From NCBI RefSeq assembly GCF_001298105.1, contig NZ_LGJH01000165.1, forward strand, positions 62,001 through 126,000: DNA of 64,000 nt, in the 5' to 3' direction. The notes below the pieces were generated by a model. That model saw nothing but the letters and a program-made list of their open reading frames with translations. It searched no databases and had not been told where the DNA came from. Positions 27,427 through 37,134 of this stretch are shown here, piece by piece; positions within the stretch are counted from its first letter, which is position 1, and each line of letters starts with the position of its first letter. The position numbers and the translations under genes are program-made. The stretch comes from Novosphingobium sp. ST904 (GTDB lineage: Bacteria; Pseudomonadota; Alphaproteobacteria; Sphingomonadales; Sphingomonadaceae).

Positions 27427-28449
27427 CTACCGTAGTGCGACTTCTCTACAGTATTGCCGCAGAAGCCGGATCAGGTCCCCGAAGATGCGCAAGGGTGCTC
27501 TCGGAAAAAGCAGCAGGAACGCGGCCCAGGCCATCACGTCCGAAGGGTGGCGCAGAACGCCGCTCAGGAAGATGGCCGCAGGAAGAAAGCCCAGATAGTA
27601 GTCCTGAAGAAGCAGGATGTGGTTGCTCAGCGGCGCTATCACGACCGGCACATTGTGCCACAGCAGACGTCTCAGCCAAAGAACGATCCCGTAAACCGCC
27701 AGGAAACAGGCAGGAATGACGCCCCCGAGTTTGACCATCATGACCGCAAGCCCGGCAACTTCCGCGGGCATGACGATCCAGGATGCCAGACGTCTCGTGG
27801 GCATGGCTCCATGCTTTACGACGAAAGTCTCCACGCCGGTGACCTGATCGGCCGCAAGGTCGCGCAGCTGGTGCCACAGGATGGCGCGCATCCCGTGGGC
27901 AAGGCTCCATACTGCAACCGCCCCAAGCCAGACAGGATCGATCGCCAGGTCTGCGCTGCGAAAGGCGAGCAACAGGGCAACCAGCGTCGGCAAGGTCGCT
28001 TCGCCCAGCGCCACCACGATGATGCCCGCGCTTGCGCGCTTCTTCAGACGGAACGGTGGAACTGAATAAGCCAGGAATGCGAGCCAGGCGCAGGCATAGG
28101 CGATGCAAAGCGGAAGGTTGTCACGCCATGCGAAGAGGAACGCCGCGCCGGTGGCGATGCTTGCGACGAGCATTGCTGCAGCGAGCATGCGGACAGGCCC
28201 CGTTGCCAATGTGCTTTTGCCTGCGCGCAGGTCTTCCTCGCGGTCGCAGAGGTCGTTTACGATGCTGGCAAAAATTGCGCCGCTCACGAGCGACAGGATC
28301 AGCAGGATCGCGTCGCGCCAATGCGGGAGAACAGGCTGGCCAGCGCAGATCAGCGTTGCCGGGAACAGGCTGACGATGACGAGCAGCTTGTAGTCCCACC
28401 AGTCGCTCGCGCGGGTTGTTCGCCTTATGGAATCAAACACCTTGGGCAT
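27427..28449 (-). CDS. UbiA-family prenyltransferase-like membrane protein
   Basis: A 340-aa polytopic membrane protein of the UbiA superfamily with about nine spans. The first Mg-binding motif is complete, NDLCDREED (NDxxDxxxD), and the second, QLRDLAADQVTG, has DxxxD. Family members move a prenyl or polyprenyl-phosphate group onto an aromatic ring or a phosphoribosyl donor. It converges with the sulfotransferase ten bases away, at the edge of the glycan cluster. A role like decaprenyl-phosphoribose synthase, making a lipid-linked pentose, or joint action with the DxDD protein are both possible. ATG 28449 is used; a TTG lies two codons upstream. Confidence 0.8.
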   Translation of the reverse strand: MPKVFDSIRRTTRASDWWDYKLLVIVSLFPATLICAGQPVLPHWRDAILLILSLVSGAIFASIVNDLCDREEDLRAGKSTLATGPVRMLAAAMLVASIATGAAFLFAWRDNLPLCIAYACAWLAFLAYSVPPFRLKKRASAGIIVVALGEATLPTLVALLLAFRSADLAIDPVWLGAVAVWSLAHGMRAILWHQLRDLAADQVTGVETFVVKHGAMPTRRLASWIVMPAEVAGLAVMMVKLGGVIPACFLAVYGIVLWLRRLLWHNVPVVIAPLSNHILLLQDYYLGFLPAAIFLSGVLRHPSDVMAWAAFLLLFPRAPLRIFGDLIRLLRQYCREVALR

Positions 28450-28860
28450 TGGCAATCATCCCCCGCCAGCGGAAGCCGAGGACGACACTCCGCAGCAGTG
28501 GAGTTCGATCTAGCGGAACGTAAGGTTATGGAACAGTGCTGTTATATTTGATGGAATGGCGAAAAGATCGCGCCGGATAGACCCGTCCAAATTCGCGATG
28601 CGTCGCTGCCTTGCGTTTTGCATCCGGTTGAAACTCAAAGTTGCATCTGCGGGACCGGACGCCCGGTCCTGTCGCTATAATGGGAAGTGGGGGACGCGGG
28701 AACGGATTGGCCGTTTGCAGTCTGGACGAAGGTAATCGGCGGCTTTGCGAAATTTCATCGCGCGGAGGATAACACCTGGTTGCGTTTTGTAGAGGAAGGC
28801 CCCGTAATGCAATCCATTCCAAATGGCCCGGGTACCCCAGGTAGCAGGTAGGGATCGCAC
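28450..28860. other. intergenic region between ubiA-like and EAL genes
   Basis: A 411-base divergent gap with promoters for both neighbours. A 14-codon ATG frame (28807-28851) with GAGGAAGG before it sits just upstream of the EAL gene and could be a translated leader, but nothing supports it beyond the ribosome site. No other structure was recognised. Confidence 0.4.
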
Positions 28861-31053
28861 ATGTTTCTTGGCCAAAAACTGTCGGGACACCGCGGCGTGG
28901 TTGCGATTGTCGGTATTCTCGGTTTGACGATAGGCGGTTCAGCCGCACTGTTCGTGACGTCGCAGTCGATGGACCGGATCGCAGCGGCGCGGCAGGAGCA
29001 GCAAGTGCAGAACGCGCTTGCCCGCATCGTTTCGAGCTCGTCGGCCCAGGCATCTGCGATCAGTGCGCGGCTGGAGCCGGCACGGCAGATTGCGGACCTC
29101 GGGCCGGATGAAGCGGCGACCTGGCTGGACAACGAACTGGGGCGGCCTACCGTGGCCGCCGATGCGACGAAAGCGGTCGCGATCATGACGCCTTCGGGCG
29201 CGATCTATGGTTACACCAAGGCCGGCCGGGCAGAGCCCGAGGATCTGGAGGAAATCCAGAGCGCGACCAATGGCCTGGTGGCCTCTCTTCGTGACGCTTC
29301 TCCTTCTGCTCCTCCGGCCTTGGCGGGCACCCGAAAGGACGCGCCGGCGATGGCCGACCTTGGGTCCGTTCGGGGCGTCCCTGCCATTGTCGCCGCATCC
29401 CGGCTGCCCGCCTCCGGTGAACCGCTGACGCTGGTTACTGTCACATATCTGGACGAGCCGCTCCTGAACCGCTGGGCCAGCACGTTGATGCTCGATGGCT
29501 TCGCGGCCATCGGACCCAGGGCCATGCCTTCCCCCGCGATGCGGAGCGTTGCCCTGACCGCTTCCGACGGCACGGCGTTGGGGCGCATGGTATGGCGTCC
29601 GGCAAGACCCGGCGAGGCTATTCGCAGATATGTCATCCCCGCAACGCTGGCGATCGGCGCGGCGGTGCTCATCCTGTTCCTGATGATCGCCTTGCGCGCC
29701 AATAGCCTGAGGGAAGAAGCCGTAAACAATTCCAGGCGAGCACGTTTCCTCGAGAGTTTCGATCCCGGAACCGGGCTGGCAAACAGGGCTACGTTCATCA
29801 AGCAACTGGAACAGATCGCGGGAGCCCAGCCCTGCCAGCTGGTGCTGCTGGATGCCGACGATTTCAGCGCCATCAATGAGGCACTCGGCCACCGTGCCGG
29901 GGATGACGTTATCCGCGAATTCGGCAAGGCGCTGCTTGCCGAATTCCAGGGCTCGCGCTGCCTGGTCGCAAGGCTGGATGGCGATGAATTCGCCGTGCTC
30001 ATCGTGGGCAATCCCGACGTGCACGATCTCGGCCCCCGTGCAACCGGCATCGCCATCAGCAGGGGAACGCGCGATGGCGGGACGGTATCCGTAACGATCT
30101 CCGCCGGGATCGCCGCCGCGCCCGAGCATGGTCATACCGCCAGCGAACTGATGAAGCATGCAGACATCGCCCTTGGTGCTGCAAAGTCCGCAGGGCCGGC
30201 CAGCCACGTCGTTTACGATCCCGCGCTTGGCGAGGCCTTCAAGAGCCGCAAGGGCCTTGAGGCGCGCATGAAGAAGGCCATCGAGGACGAAGGGTTCGAG
30301 CTGTTCTATCAGCCGATTATCAGCCTGAGCACGATGAAGCCCGCCGGTGTCGAGGCGCTGCTGCGATTGAAGCGCGGGGCCACGGACACGCCCGCCGTCT
30401 TCGTGCCGGTGATCGAGAAGCTCGGGCTCATGCCGCAACTGGGGGCGTGGATCATCCAGCAGGCCTTCAAGGACAGTCGCCGTTGGCCCAAGCTGAAGAC
30501 CTCGATCAACCTCTCGCCGCTTCAGCTCGAGAATACCGCCTTGCTCGATCAGGTGGATTTCAACCGGGCGCGTTTCAATGTCGAGCCGGTTTCCATCGGC
30601 TTCGAGATCACCGAAGGCGTCCTGCTCAACAAGTCCGCGACGGTCCATGCGAACCTTCAGGGGCTGCGTGAGCGCGGCTACATCCTGGCGCTTGACGATT
30701 TCGGGACCGGTTACTCGTCGCTCAGCTACCTCTCGGAGTTCGAAATTCAAAGGCTCAAGCTGGATCAGAGCTTCATCCGCGGTGGGCGCCTGCTGGAAAA
30801 CCGGAGCGCCACGCTTGTTCACGGCGTGATCGACATCTGCCACAAGCTGAACATCGACGTTGTGGCGGAAGGCATCGAAGACATCGCTGAAGCGTCGACA
30901 TTGCGGGCATGGGGATGCGATTTCGCGCAGGGCTACCAGTTCGGCAAACCGGCACCGGCGCGTGTCACGGCGCAGAACCTCGTGACCTTGCAGAATAACG
31001 CGCATGAGATCGTCGACTATCGCACCGGCGAGCCGCTTTTCGGGACGCTTTAG
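28861..31053 (+). CDS. membrane c-di-GMP phosphodiesterase with degenerate GGDEF and EAL domain
   Basis: A 730-aa protein: membrane span (residues 12-34), periplasmic sensor region (35-255), second span (about 260-280), GGDEF domain (300-455) and EAL domain (465-715). The cyclase motif reads LDGDEF instead of GGDEF, so synthesis is doubtful, although GTP could still bind. The EAL side looks competent: EALLRLKR, INLSPLQL, FEITEGVL, DDFGTGYSSL, KLDQSFI, VAEGIED and QGYQFGKP are all present. It should lower c-di-GMP in response to a periplasmic signal. It lies next to the glycan export cluster, a plausible output of c-di-GMP control. Confidence 0.88.
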   Translation: MFLGQKLSGHRGVVAIVGILGLTIGGSAALFVTSQSMDRIAAARQEQQVQNALARIVSSSSAQASAISARLEPARQIADLGPDEAATWLDNELGRPTVAADATKAVAIMTPSGAIYGYTKAGRAEPEDLEEIQSATNGLVASLRDASPSAPPALAGTRKDAPAMADLGSVRGVPAIVAASRLPASGEPLTLVTVTYLDEPLLNRWASTLMLDGFAAIGPRAMPSPAMRSVALTASDGTALGRMVWRPARPGEAIRRYVIPATLAIGAAVLILFLMIALRANSLREEAVNNSRRARFLESFDPGTGLANRATFIKQLEQIAGAQPCQLVLLDADDFSAINEALGHRAGDDVIREFGKALLAEFQGSRCLVARLDGDEFAVLIVGNPDVHDLGPRATGIAISRGTRDGGTVSVTISAGIAAAPEHGHTASELMKHADIALGAAKSAGPASHVVYDPALGEAFKSRKGLEARMKKAIEDEGFELFYQPIISLSTMKPAGVEALLRLKRGATDTPAVFVPVIEKLGLMPQLGAWIIQQAFKDSRRWPKLKTSINLSPLQLENTALLDQVDFNRARFNVEPVSIGFEITEGVLLNKSATVHANLQGLRERGYILALDDFGTGYSSLSYLSEFEIQRLKLDQSFIRGGRLLENRSATLVHGVIDICHKLNIDVVAEGIEDIAEASTLRAWGCDFAQGYQFGKPAPARVTAQNLVTLQNNAHEIVDYRTGEPLFGTL

Positions 31054-31066
31054 AAGCGATCCCCGG

Positions 31067-32272
31067 TTACTGAAGGACTGGGTTTCTCAAAGCCTCGCAG
31101 ATTTGCAGCAGCATCTGCGCAGACTGCGGCCGCGGCGAGCATCCGAGCGTCAGCCAGAGCGGATTGTCCGAGGCATCGAGATATCGTAGCCCCCTTTCGG
31201 CGAGCGGGTCACGGGAGCGGGCGAAGTCCGTCACGCCGGGCAACTGGATTAAATTCGCCGTGCTGCCGCGTTCGAGGGCGAGGATCAGGCGTGTGCCGCG
31301 TTCGGCATAGGGATCTGCAATGTAGAGTTCGCTGCCGTCTGCGGCATAGTGGATCAGGTATCCCATTGCCGGAAAGACATGTTCCAGATCGAACACGAAT
31401 TCGCAGCCGCGCTCGGGCATGTCCTTCAGGAACAGGGCGCGGGCATCCCTGCCGCCGTGCCGGCTGATCGCCATGTCCCTGTCTCGCAGCGAGCCGAGGT
31501 GATGGAGTAGCGGCGCTGCTTCTGCCATCGCGCTTTCGATGGCTGCGCGCATGGTTTTGCCGTCACTGGGGGCATCCCGGGCGGCGGCTTGCGGGTGTGG
31601 GCCGTCGATCACCGGCTGGAAACGCCTGCGCAAGTCGGTTTCGATCAATTGTAGCCAGCGTTCCAGGCCGCTGTTGTCCTGTAGCGGCTGCTCGCCGGGG
31701 CCTTGCTGGACGTAGAGTATCTGGAATCGAGCAAGCACTGCCTCGATCGTCCCGGACAACCGCGGCCAGTTGGCGACGGCCCAGATCATCTTGCGGCGGG
31801 AGATTTCCATTCCTTGCGACTGCCAGACCGGGAGGTCGGGCCGCTTTGCGGCATCGGCAAGTTCCGAAAGCGGCAGGATGAGATTGGCAGCCTCCAGTCC
31901 GCCGCGCAGGCTTTGCGGGATCGAGGCCTGCCGCCCACGCATGGTTATCGAGCCGAGTTCCATGATCCACTTCTCGCGCAGTGCGCATCCTCCGAAAGGG
32001 GCTTCGGGGCGGCCTGCATAGCTGCCGATGTGGAGGAGTTCGTCTTCGAACAGGAATGCGTAGATGCCCGCCCCGCCCAGTCCCATCTCGCGCGCGCCTT
32101 CGCGGCTTCTCAGGAGACTGTCGAGCGACGTCGGATTGCCTGGAAACGCTCCCGTGCTTTCGGCCCGGACCAGATCGTAGACGTTGAAAATGCGCGATAG
32201 AAACACCGGACGCTCCCTTCCGCCATTCAGGGCGGCTGCGTGATTGACCGGATATTCTTTTTCTACCTCCAT
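31067..32272 (-). CDS. 401-aa protein of unknown function with GIY-like N-terminal block
   Basis: A soluble protein without signal peptide. Around residues 69-83 it has GIYAFLFEDELLHIGSY, whose GIY...HIG spacing recalls the two beta strands of the GIY-YIG nuclease fold, with an Arg-containing helix (CALREKWIMELG) after it. The C-terminal half has ELYIADPYAERGTRLILALE and a Trp/Leu-rich end. I do not recognise a full family. It converges with the EAL gene and is followed upstream by the response regulator on the same strand. The ATG at 32272 follows a weak ribosome site. Confidence 0.5.
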   Translation of the reverse strand: MEVEKEYPVNHAAALNGGRERPVFLSRIFNVYDLVRAESTGAFPGNPTSLDSLLRSREGAREMGLGGAGIYAFLFEDELLHIGSYAGRPEAPFGGCALREKWIMELGSITMRGRQASIPQSLRGGLEAANLILPLSELADAAKRPDLPVWQSQGMEISRRKMIWAVANWPRLSGTIEAVLARFQILYVQQGPGEQPLQDNSGLERWLQLIETDLRRRFQPVIDGPHPQAAARDAPSDGKTMRAAIESAMAEAAPLLHHLGSLRDRDMAISRHGGRDARALFLKDMPERGCEFVFDLEHVFPAMGYLIHYAADGSELYIADPYAERGTRLILALERGSTANLIQLPGVTDFARSRDPLAERGLRYLDASDNPLWLTLGCSPRPQSAQMLLQICEALRNPVLQ

Positions 32273-32334
32273 CGTTGACGGTCGATCCGGGAACTTCCCG
32301 GGGTAACGGCCTATTTAATCGTCTACTCAATCAA

Positions 32335-32940
32335 TTAAATGGTTTCTCCCTTGTTAAGGGCGATCAGTTGGGCAAGGCCATTGGTTCTCGTCTTGGCCAC
32401 GATCGCTGCACGGTGATCCTCCACTGTCCTTGCCGAAATGCCCAGTCGCTCGCCGACCTCCTTGTTGCTGTGTCCGCGCACCAGCAAGTCGAAAACGTCG
32501 CGTTCCCGGCGGGAGAGTTCCGCTGTGGCGCTTGCGATCCGGCGCTCGCGGGCGGACCATGCCAGGCCCTCGCAGACCGCCCCGACGAGACGCTCCTCGT
32601 CGATCGGCTTTTCGAGATAGTCGAGCCCGCCATGGCGGCGCACCGCGTCGACGGCGTGGGACGTCGTGGGCCAGGCGGTCATGAAGACAAGCGCCACGGC
32701 GCCGTCGGCTGCGCGCAGGCGGTCGGCAAAGGCGAAGCCGTCCATTTCCCCCATCTGGATATCGCTGACCACGCAGTCGAACCGCTGGCTGTCCAGGGTC
32801 GCGAGCAGTTCGGCGGGGGCTGTGAACGGCGTTGCCGGGAAGCCGTGGCGGGCCAGCAGACGGGCCACCGTATGCGCGAGATCGGTATCGTCGTCGAGCA
32901 CGGCAACCAGCGGAGCGGGGGATCGGGCGGGAGCTGTCAT
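32335..32940 (-). CDS. FixJ/NarL-type response regulator
   Basis: A 201-aa two-component regulator. The receiver domain (about 10-125) has the acidic pair in VAVLDDDTDLA, the phosphorylated Asp in CVVSDIQMGEMDGF, Thr in FMTAW and Lys in YLEKPIDE. A LuxR-type helix-turn-helix follows (ELSRRERDVFDLLVRGHSNK, then GISARTVEDHR). Its ATG overlaps the stop of the kinase gene (ATGA), so the two form a pair. The TonB receptor gene just upstream of the kinase is a candidate target. Confidence 0.9.
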   Translation of the reverse strand: MTAPARSPAPLVAVLDDDTDLAHTVARLLARHGFPATPFTAPAELLATLDSQRFDCVVSDIQMGEMDGFAFADRLRAADGAVALVFMTAWPTTSHAVDAVRRHGGLDYLEKPIDEERLVGAVCEGLAWSARERRIASATAELSRRERDVFDLLVRGHSNKEVGERLGISARTVEDHRAAIVAKTRTNGLAQLIALNKGETI

Positions 32941-34559
32941 GTGTCGTTTCCGGCAAGCGGGAGGCGCAGGGTGAAGCACACGTTTTCACTGCGGTCGGTG
33001 CGCAGGAGCGATCCGCCGTGCGCTTCGACGATCGTGCGCGCGATGATGAGGCCCACGCCCATGCCGGCATGTTCGGAAGCAGAGGGCATGGGCGTTGCAT
33101 GGCTCCGGTTGCTGACGTGCAGTGCCAGTTCGTCGGCATCGGCGGCGATGTCTATGCGCACGACGCTGTCCGCAGTCGCGGCGATCCCGTTGCGCACGAG
33201 GTTGACGAGCGCCTGTGTCAGTTCGATTTCCTGGATATGGACGATCAGGTCGGGGTCGATCTCGCCGCAGACCAGACGGCATCCTCGCGCGCGCAGTTCG
33301 GGGCGAAGCATCTGTTCCACGGTGTTCAGCAGGAGCCGCACGGGAACTTGCGAAGGCTCGTCGGCGCTCTTTCCGCCGAAGCGGCGCAGGCGGCGCACGA
33401 GATCGGAAAGCGTGCGCGCCTTGCGGTCCACAAGGGCGGCGCTTTCGGCAATGTCCTCGTCGAGCCCGGCCGTGCGTTCGCGCAGATGGCTGGCTTCGAT
33501 GGCAAGAGTGGAAAGCGGCTGGCTGATCTCGTGGATCACCGCGACTGACATGGCACGCAACGTTTTGAGGCGTTCGGCCTGGAACAGCAGGCGATTGCGC
33601 TTCTCCAGCGTGTCGTGAGCGGCGCGCTGGGCATCGGCGAAGCTGCCGGCCAGCCAGGCTACGACCACGATCGCCACCAGCGCGAGATGCAGTTCAAGGC
33701 GTTCGATCTGCGACAGGTTCTGGAGGGAGTAGGGCAGCGCCGGAACGAGAATGGCGATGATCGCGAGCCAGGCCGCGACGCGGCCGTGGCAAAGGCCGAT
33801 CCATGCGCCCGCAAGCAGGGTCGGCATGGGCTGAAGACCGAGCCCGGCCTGCCATAGCAGCCACGTCAGGCCGAGGCCGAGCGCAAGTATGGCGGTGTCC
33901 TGCATGAGGGGACCCGCCAAGGGTCTCCATGCGAGCGGTAAAGCGCGCCGGGAGGATTTGCCGGGAGCGCGAAGCAGGCTTGCAACCCAGAGCAGCGGCG
34001 GCGCGAGCACGAGCACGCCGAGCAGGTCACCGACTGTCAGGCCGGTGAGGGATAGCACGAGTTCCGCGCCGGTGCCCGTCTTCTGGAATTCCGGCCATAG
34101 CACGGCAGTGGCAAGCGTGAGAGACGCCATCGCGGCGGGGCAGATGACGGCCGAGATCCCGAGATTCATCTGTGCCGACTTCAGCGAGCCGGCAGTCAGG
34201 CGGCGAACGACATGGATCGTGAGGGCATAGGCGATCGATGGCCGCAACACGCCCCATGCATCGAGCAGGGGGCGCGGGCCGTGCAGGTCAATCGTTCCGG
34301 TCGCCAGGTCGACGGCAAGCTCGGTCAGGCCTGTCCACGGTGCTACTCCCGCGCCGGCCAGCCATAGCGCGGCGAAGCGCCAGCCGGCGGCAGGATACCA
34401 GAGTGAGAAGAATCCGGTGCCGCCCCATGGCGCGGCGGCGGCGTGAAGCAGCCAGAAACCCGCGCCGTAGACGACCAGCCACCACAGGCGCGCCTTTGCG
34501 GGTGCGGCAGCAGAAGGCATCGCTTCGGCCATGAAATAGCGCTTGGTGTTCAGAGGCAT
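32937..34559 (-). CDS. MASE1-type membrane sensor histidine kinase
   Basis: A 540-aa kinase. The N-terminal 300 residues contain about eight hydrophobic spans in the MASE1 arrangement (FFSLWYPAAGWRFAALW, VGDLLGVLVLAPPLL). A dimerisation helix carries the phospho-His in VIHEISQPLSTLAIEASHL, and the ATPase domain has LTQALVNLVRNGI (N box), a short G1-like region and HAGMGVGLIIARTIVEAHGG (G2). HEISQPL is typical of FixL/orphan-type kinases. The downstream response regulator overlaps by four bases. ATG 34559 is used; an alternative ATG at 34532 exists. Confidence 0.88.
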   Translation of the reverse strand: MPLNTKRYFMAEAMPSAAAPAKARLWWLVVYGAGFWLLHAAAAPWGGTGFFSLWYPAAGWRFAALWLAGAGVAPWTGLTELAVDLATGTIDLHGPRPLLDAWGVLRPSIAYALTIHVVRRLTAGSLKSAQMNLGISAVICPAAMASLTLATAVLWPEFQKTGTGAELVLSLTGLTVGDLLGVLVLAPPLLWVASLLRAPGKSSRRALPLAWRPLAGPLMQDTAILALGLGLTWLLWQAGLGLQPMPTLLAGAWIGLCHGRVAAWLAIIAILVPALPYSLQNLSQIERLELHLALVAIVVVAWLAGSFADAQRAAHDTLEKRNRLLFQAERLKTLRAMSVAVIHEISQPLSTLAIEASHLRERTAGLDEDIAESAALVDRKARTLSDLVRRLRRFGGKSADEPSQVPVRLLLNTVEQMLRPELRARGCRLVCGEIDPDLIVHIQEIELTQALVNLVRNGIAATADSVVRIDIAADADELALHVSNRSHATPMPSASEHAGMGVGLIIARTIVEAHGGSLLRTDRSENVCFTLRLPLAGNDT

Positions 34560-34710
34560 CCCTTGCCATCTGCACCCGCTGCCTGCCCGGCGTAACCCGG
34601 AAATTTCCCGGGTGCGCACGGGCCGCGTCCATATCATCGGTCAAAAAAGAGGAAGGCGGGCGAACCGTGGTCCGCCCGCCTTCCTCGTCTATCCCGATCG
34701 GGCGTCAGCT

Positions 34711-36956
34711 TCAGAAGCGGAAGCCGACACCGCCGCCGATCACGCGCGGATCGTTCACGAAAGCGGTCAGGTTGTTGAAGTCGATTGCGCCGATCACGTT
34801 CGATTCGTTCGTGATGTTCCGGGCGAAGACGAAGAGGTCCACGGCGTCGGACGGCGAACGCCAGCCTGCACGCAGACCACCTTCGAAGTTGGTGCCGACG
34901 TGGAATTCGGTCGCATCGTAAAGGAACAGATTGAAGTCCTTCTGCGCGACCCAGTCGGTCTGGGCATAGAGCTTGCTGCCGCTCGCCAGCTCGTAAGTGT
35001 AGGAGGCGTTGAAGTTGAACAGCCAGCGCGGGGCCTGCGGGAAGGGATTCCCGTCGATCGAGGCGCGGCGTGTGGTGCCCACGGTCACGATCGGATCGCG
35101 CACGGTGCAGGCGGCTCCGCAGAATGCGACCAGCAGGTCCGGATCGTCGATCTTGGTGAAGTTGTAGGAGACGCCGCCGCTGAACTGCAGGCCGCGAACC
35201 GGGTTGGCGGTGGCCTCGAACTCGACGCCGCGACCCTTGCCGCGCTTGGCGTTGATGAGCTGGTTGAAGTTGCCCTGTCCGCCGATGGCGGTGAACTGCG
35301 GGTCCTTGATGTCGTAGATGTAGCCGGTCAGGTCGACGCGGAAACGGTTGTCCGGCGTTGCAGCCTTGATGCCTGCTTCATAGGACGTGATCGTTTCGGA
35401 ATCCGCCGTCGTCAGGATGTTCGAGGTGGCGATGCGGCCCTGGATGGAGGGGCCGCGATAACCGTGCGCGATACGGCCGAAGAGGCTGACCTGCGGGCTG
35501 AAGCGATAAAGCGCGCTGACGTCCCAGCTCGGCTGGTCATCCTTGACCGAACGCGAATCCGCGAAGGGCGCGCCCAGCGTGCGGGCCGCATCGAGGTCGC
35601 GCTTGTCGCGGGTCCAGCGGGCACCGCCGGTCAGCCGCAGACGGTCGGTTACGTCGTAATGGAGCTGGCCGAAGACCGACCAGCTGTCGCTCTTCTGGCG
35701 AAGTTCGGAGATGACCAGCGGATCGATCCCGCCGATGCCGTCCCAGCTGGCCGAGATAAGCTCGAACTTTTCATGCCAGTAGAACGCGCCGACCTGCCAG
35801 CCGAAGCGGGTATCGCCATTGCTGGCGAGGCGGATTTCGTAGGTCTGCTGGTCGAGGTCGCTCGACAGGGTGCCGGTTTCCGAACGGAACGGTACGGTGC
35901 CGCTTCCCTCCGTCGTGCCGAGCACGCCGCCGTCGATGTCGCCGCGGCCCGAGCTGCTGCCCTGATAGGCCGAGACGATCGCGGTCAGCGTTGCGCCGCC
36001 GAGGTCGTAATCGACATGAAGCGCCTGCGAGGTGGTGTCCTGCGTCTGCGGGTTGTTACGGCCGCCGTCGTAGTAGACGGTGTCGCGGTCGTATCGGTCG
36101 TTCAGCTTGTTCGAGCCGGTGGTCAGCACGTTGGCCCGGTTGAGCGTGCCGGTGCCTTCATAGTGGCGGCCCTGGAGGGTCAGCAGCACGGAAAGGCGAT
36201 CGTCCGGCTTCCACAGGGCGTGGAGGCGGCCGGCAACGTCGTCGAACCCGCCAAGGTCCTTGCCCGGCTTGGTGAACGAGGCGTCGTAAGCGTTGTTCAC
36301 CCAGTTCTCGCGGTGGTTGACGAGGCCGGCGACACGGAACGACAGGGTGCTGGTGGCAGGGATCGTCACGCCGACTTCGCCGCGCACGGTGCCGAGTTCG
36401 CCCACAGTGAACTGGGCCTGTCCCTCGGCATGGTCGCCGGGGCGGCGGGTGTCCATCTTGACGACACCGGCGGGCGTGTTGCGGCCGAACAAGGTGCCCT
36501 GCGGGCCCTTGAGCACTTCCACGCTGTCAAGGTCGAAGAGCGGGAAGCCCTTGAGGTAAACGTTCTCCAGCACGACGTCGTCCAGCACGACGGAAACCGG
36601 CTGCGAAGCGTTGAAGTCGAAATCGACGTTGCCGAGACCGCGAATGTAGAGACGCGGGGCGTAGCGGCCGTTCGAGCTTTCGACATAGAGGCTGGGCGTG
36701 CGGCCGGCGAGCGAGAGAATGTCGGCGCCGCCCTCGGAGACTGCGCTGATCTTGTCTCCGCTCAGCACGGAGACCGCGATCGGCACGTCGCGGATGTTTT
36801 CCGGACGGCGCTGGGCGGTGACGACGATGTCGGCGGAAGCGTCCAGGGTGTCAGCCGTGGCGGCACCAGGCCTGGCGGCTGCGTCCTGCGCCAGGGCAGG
36901 CGCCGCGCGGCGAGGAGCGCCGGCACGCTGGCCAGCCAATACGTCTTCATCTTCAT
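34711..36956 (-). CDS. TonB-dependent receptor, frame slip in signal peptide
   Basis: An outer-membrane receptor of about 748 aa. The signal peptide MKMKTYWLASVPALLAA is in a different frame from the rest; one base is missing near 36910, after which APALAQDAAARPG continues. The plug starts ADIVVTAQRRPENIRDVPIA, and plug motifs LYIRGLGN and KGPQGTLFGRNTPAGVV are clear; the barrel ends VIGGGVGFRF. AAGGGG precedes the ATG at 36956. The gene shares a 178-base promoter region with the divergent cAMP phosphodiesterase and is followed by the kinase-regulator pair. Its ligand is unknown; siderophore-like or small organic ligands are usual for this class. Confidence 0.86.
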
Positions 36957-37134
36957 CTTGCACCCCTTAACGGTAAGCCGGTGCGTATGGATGTTGACGC
37001 CGGAAAACCGCGCGTAGTCGGCAGGAATGGCCACGCACCTGACCGCCTTGCCGAGCGCGGGCCTCTAACCCTGCAATGTGACAATTTCGATATTGATGTT
37101 TCGCCAGCCCACAGAAAACCATAGGGAGATGGCC

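Noticed and set aside
28807..28851. 14-codon leader frame before the EAL gene
   Set aside because: It has a ribosome-site-like sequence but is too short, with no attenuator structure seen, to be reported as a gene.
28939..31005. 688-codon open frame on the - strand
   Set aside because: It is antisense to the GGDEF-EAL gene, whose catalytic motifs are unambiguous.
34543..37017. 824-codon open frame on the + strand
   Set aside because: It is antisense to a TonB receptor with clear plug and barrel motifs; long antisense frames are expected in GC-rich DNA. No signal, domain or ribosome site supports it.
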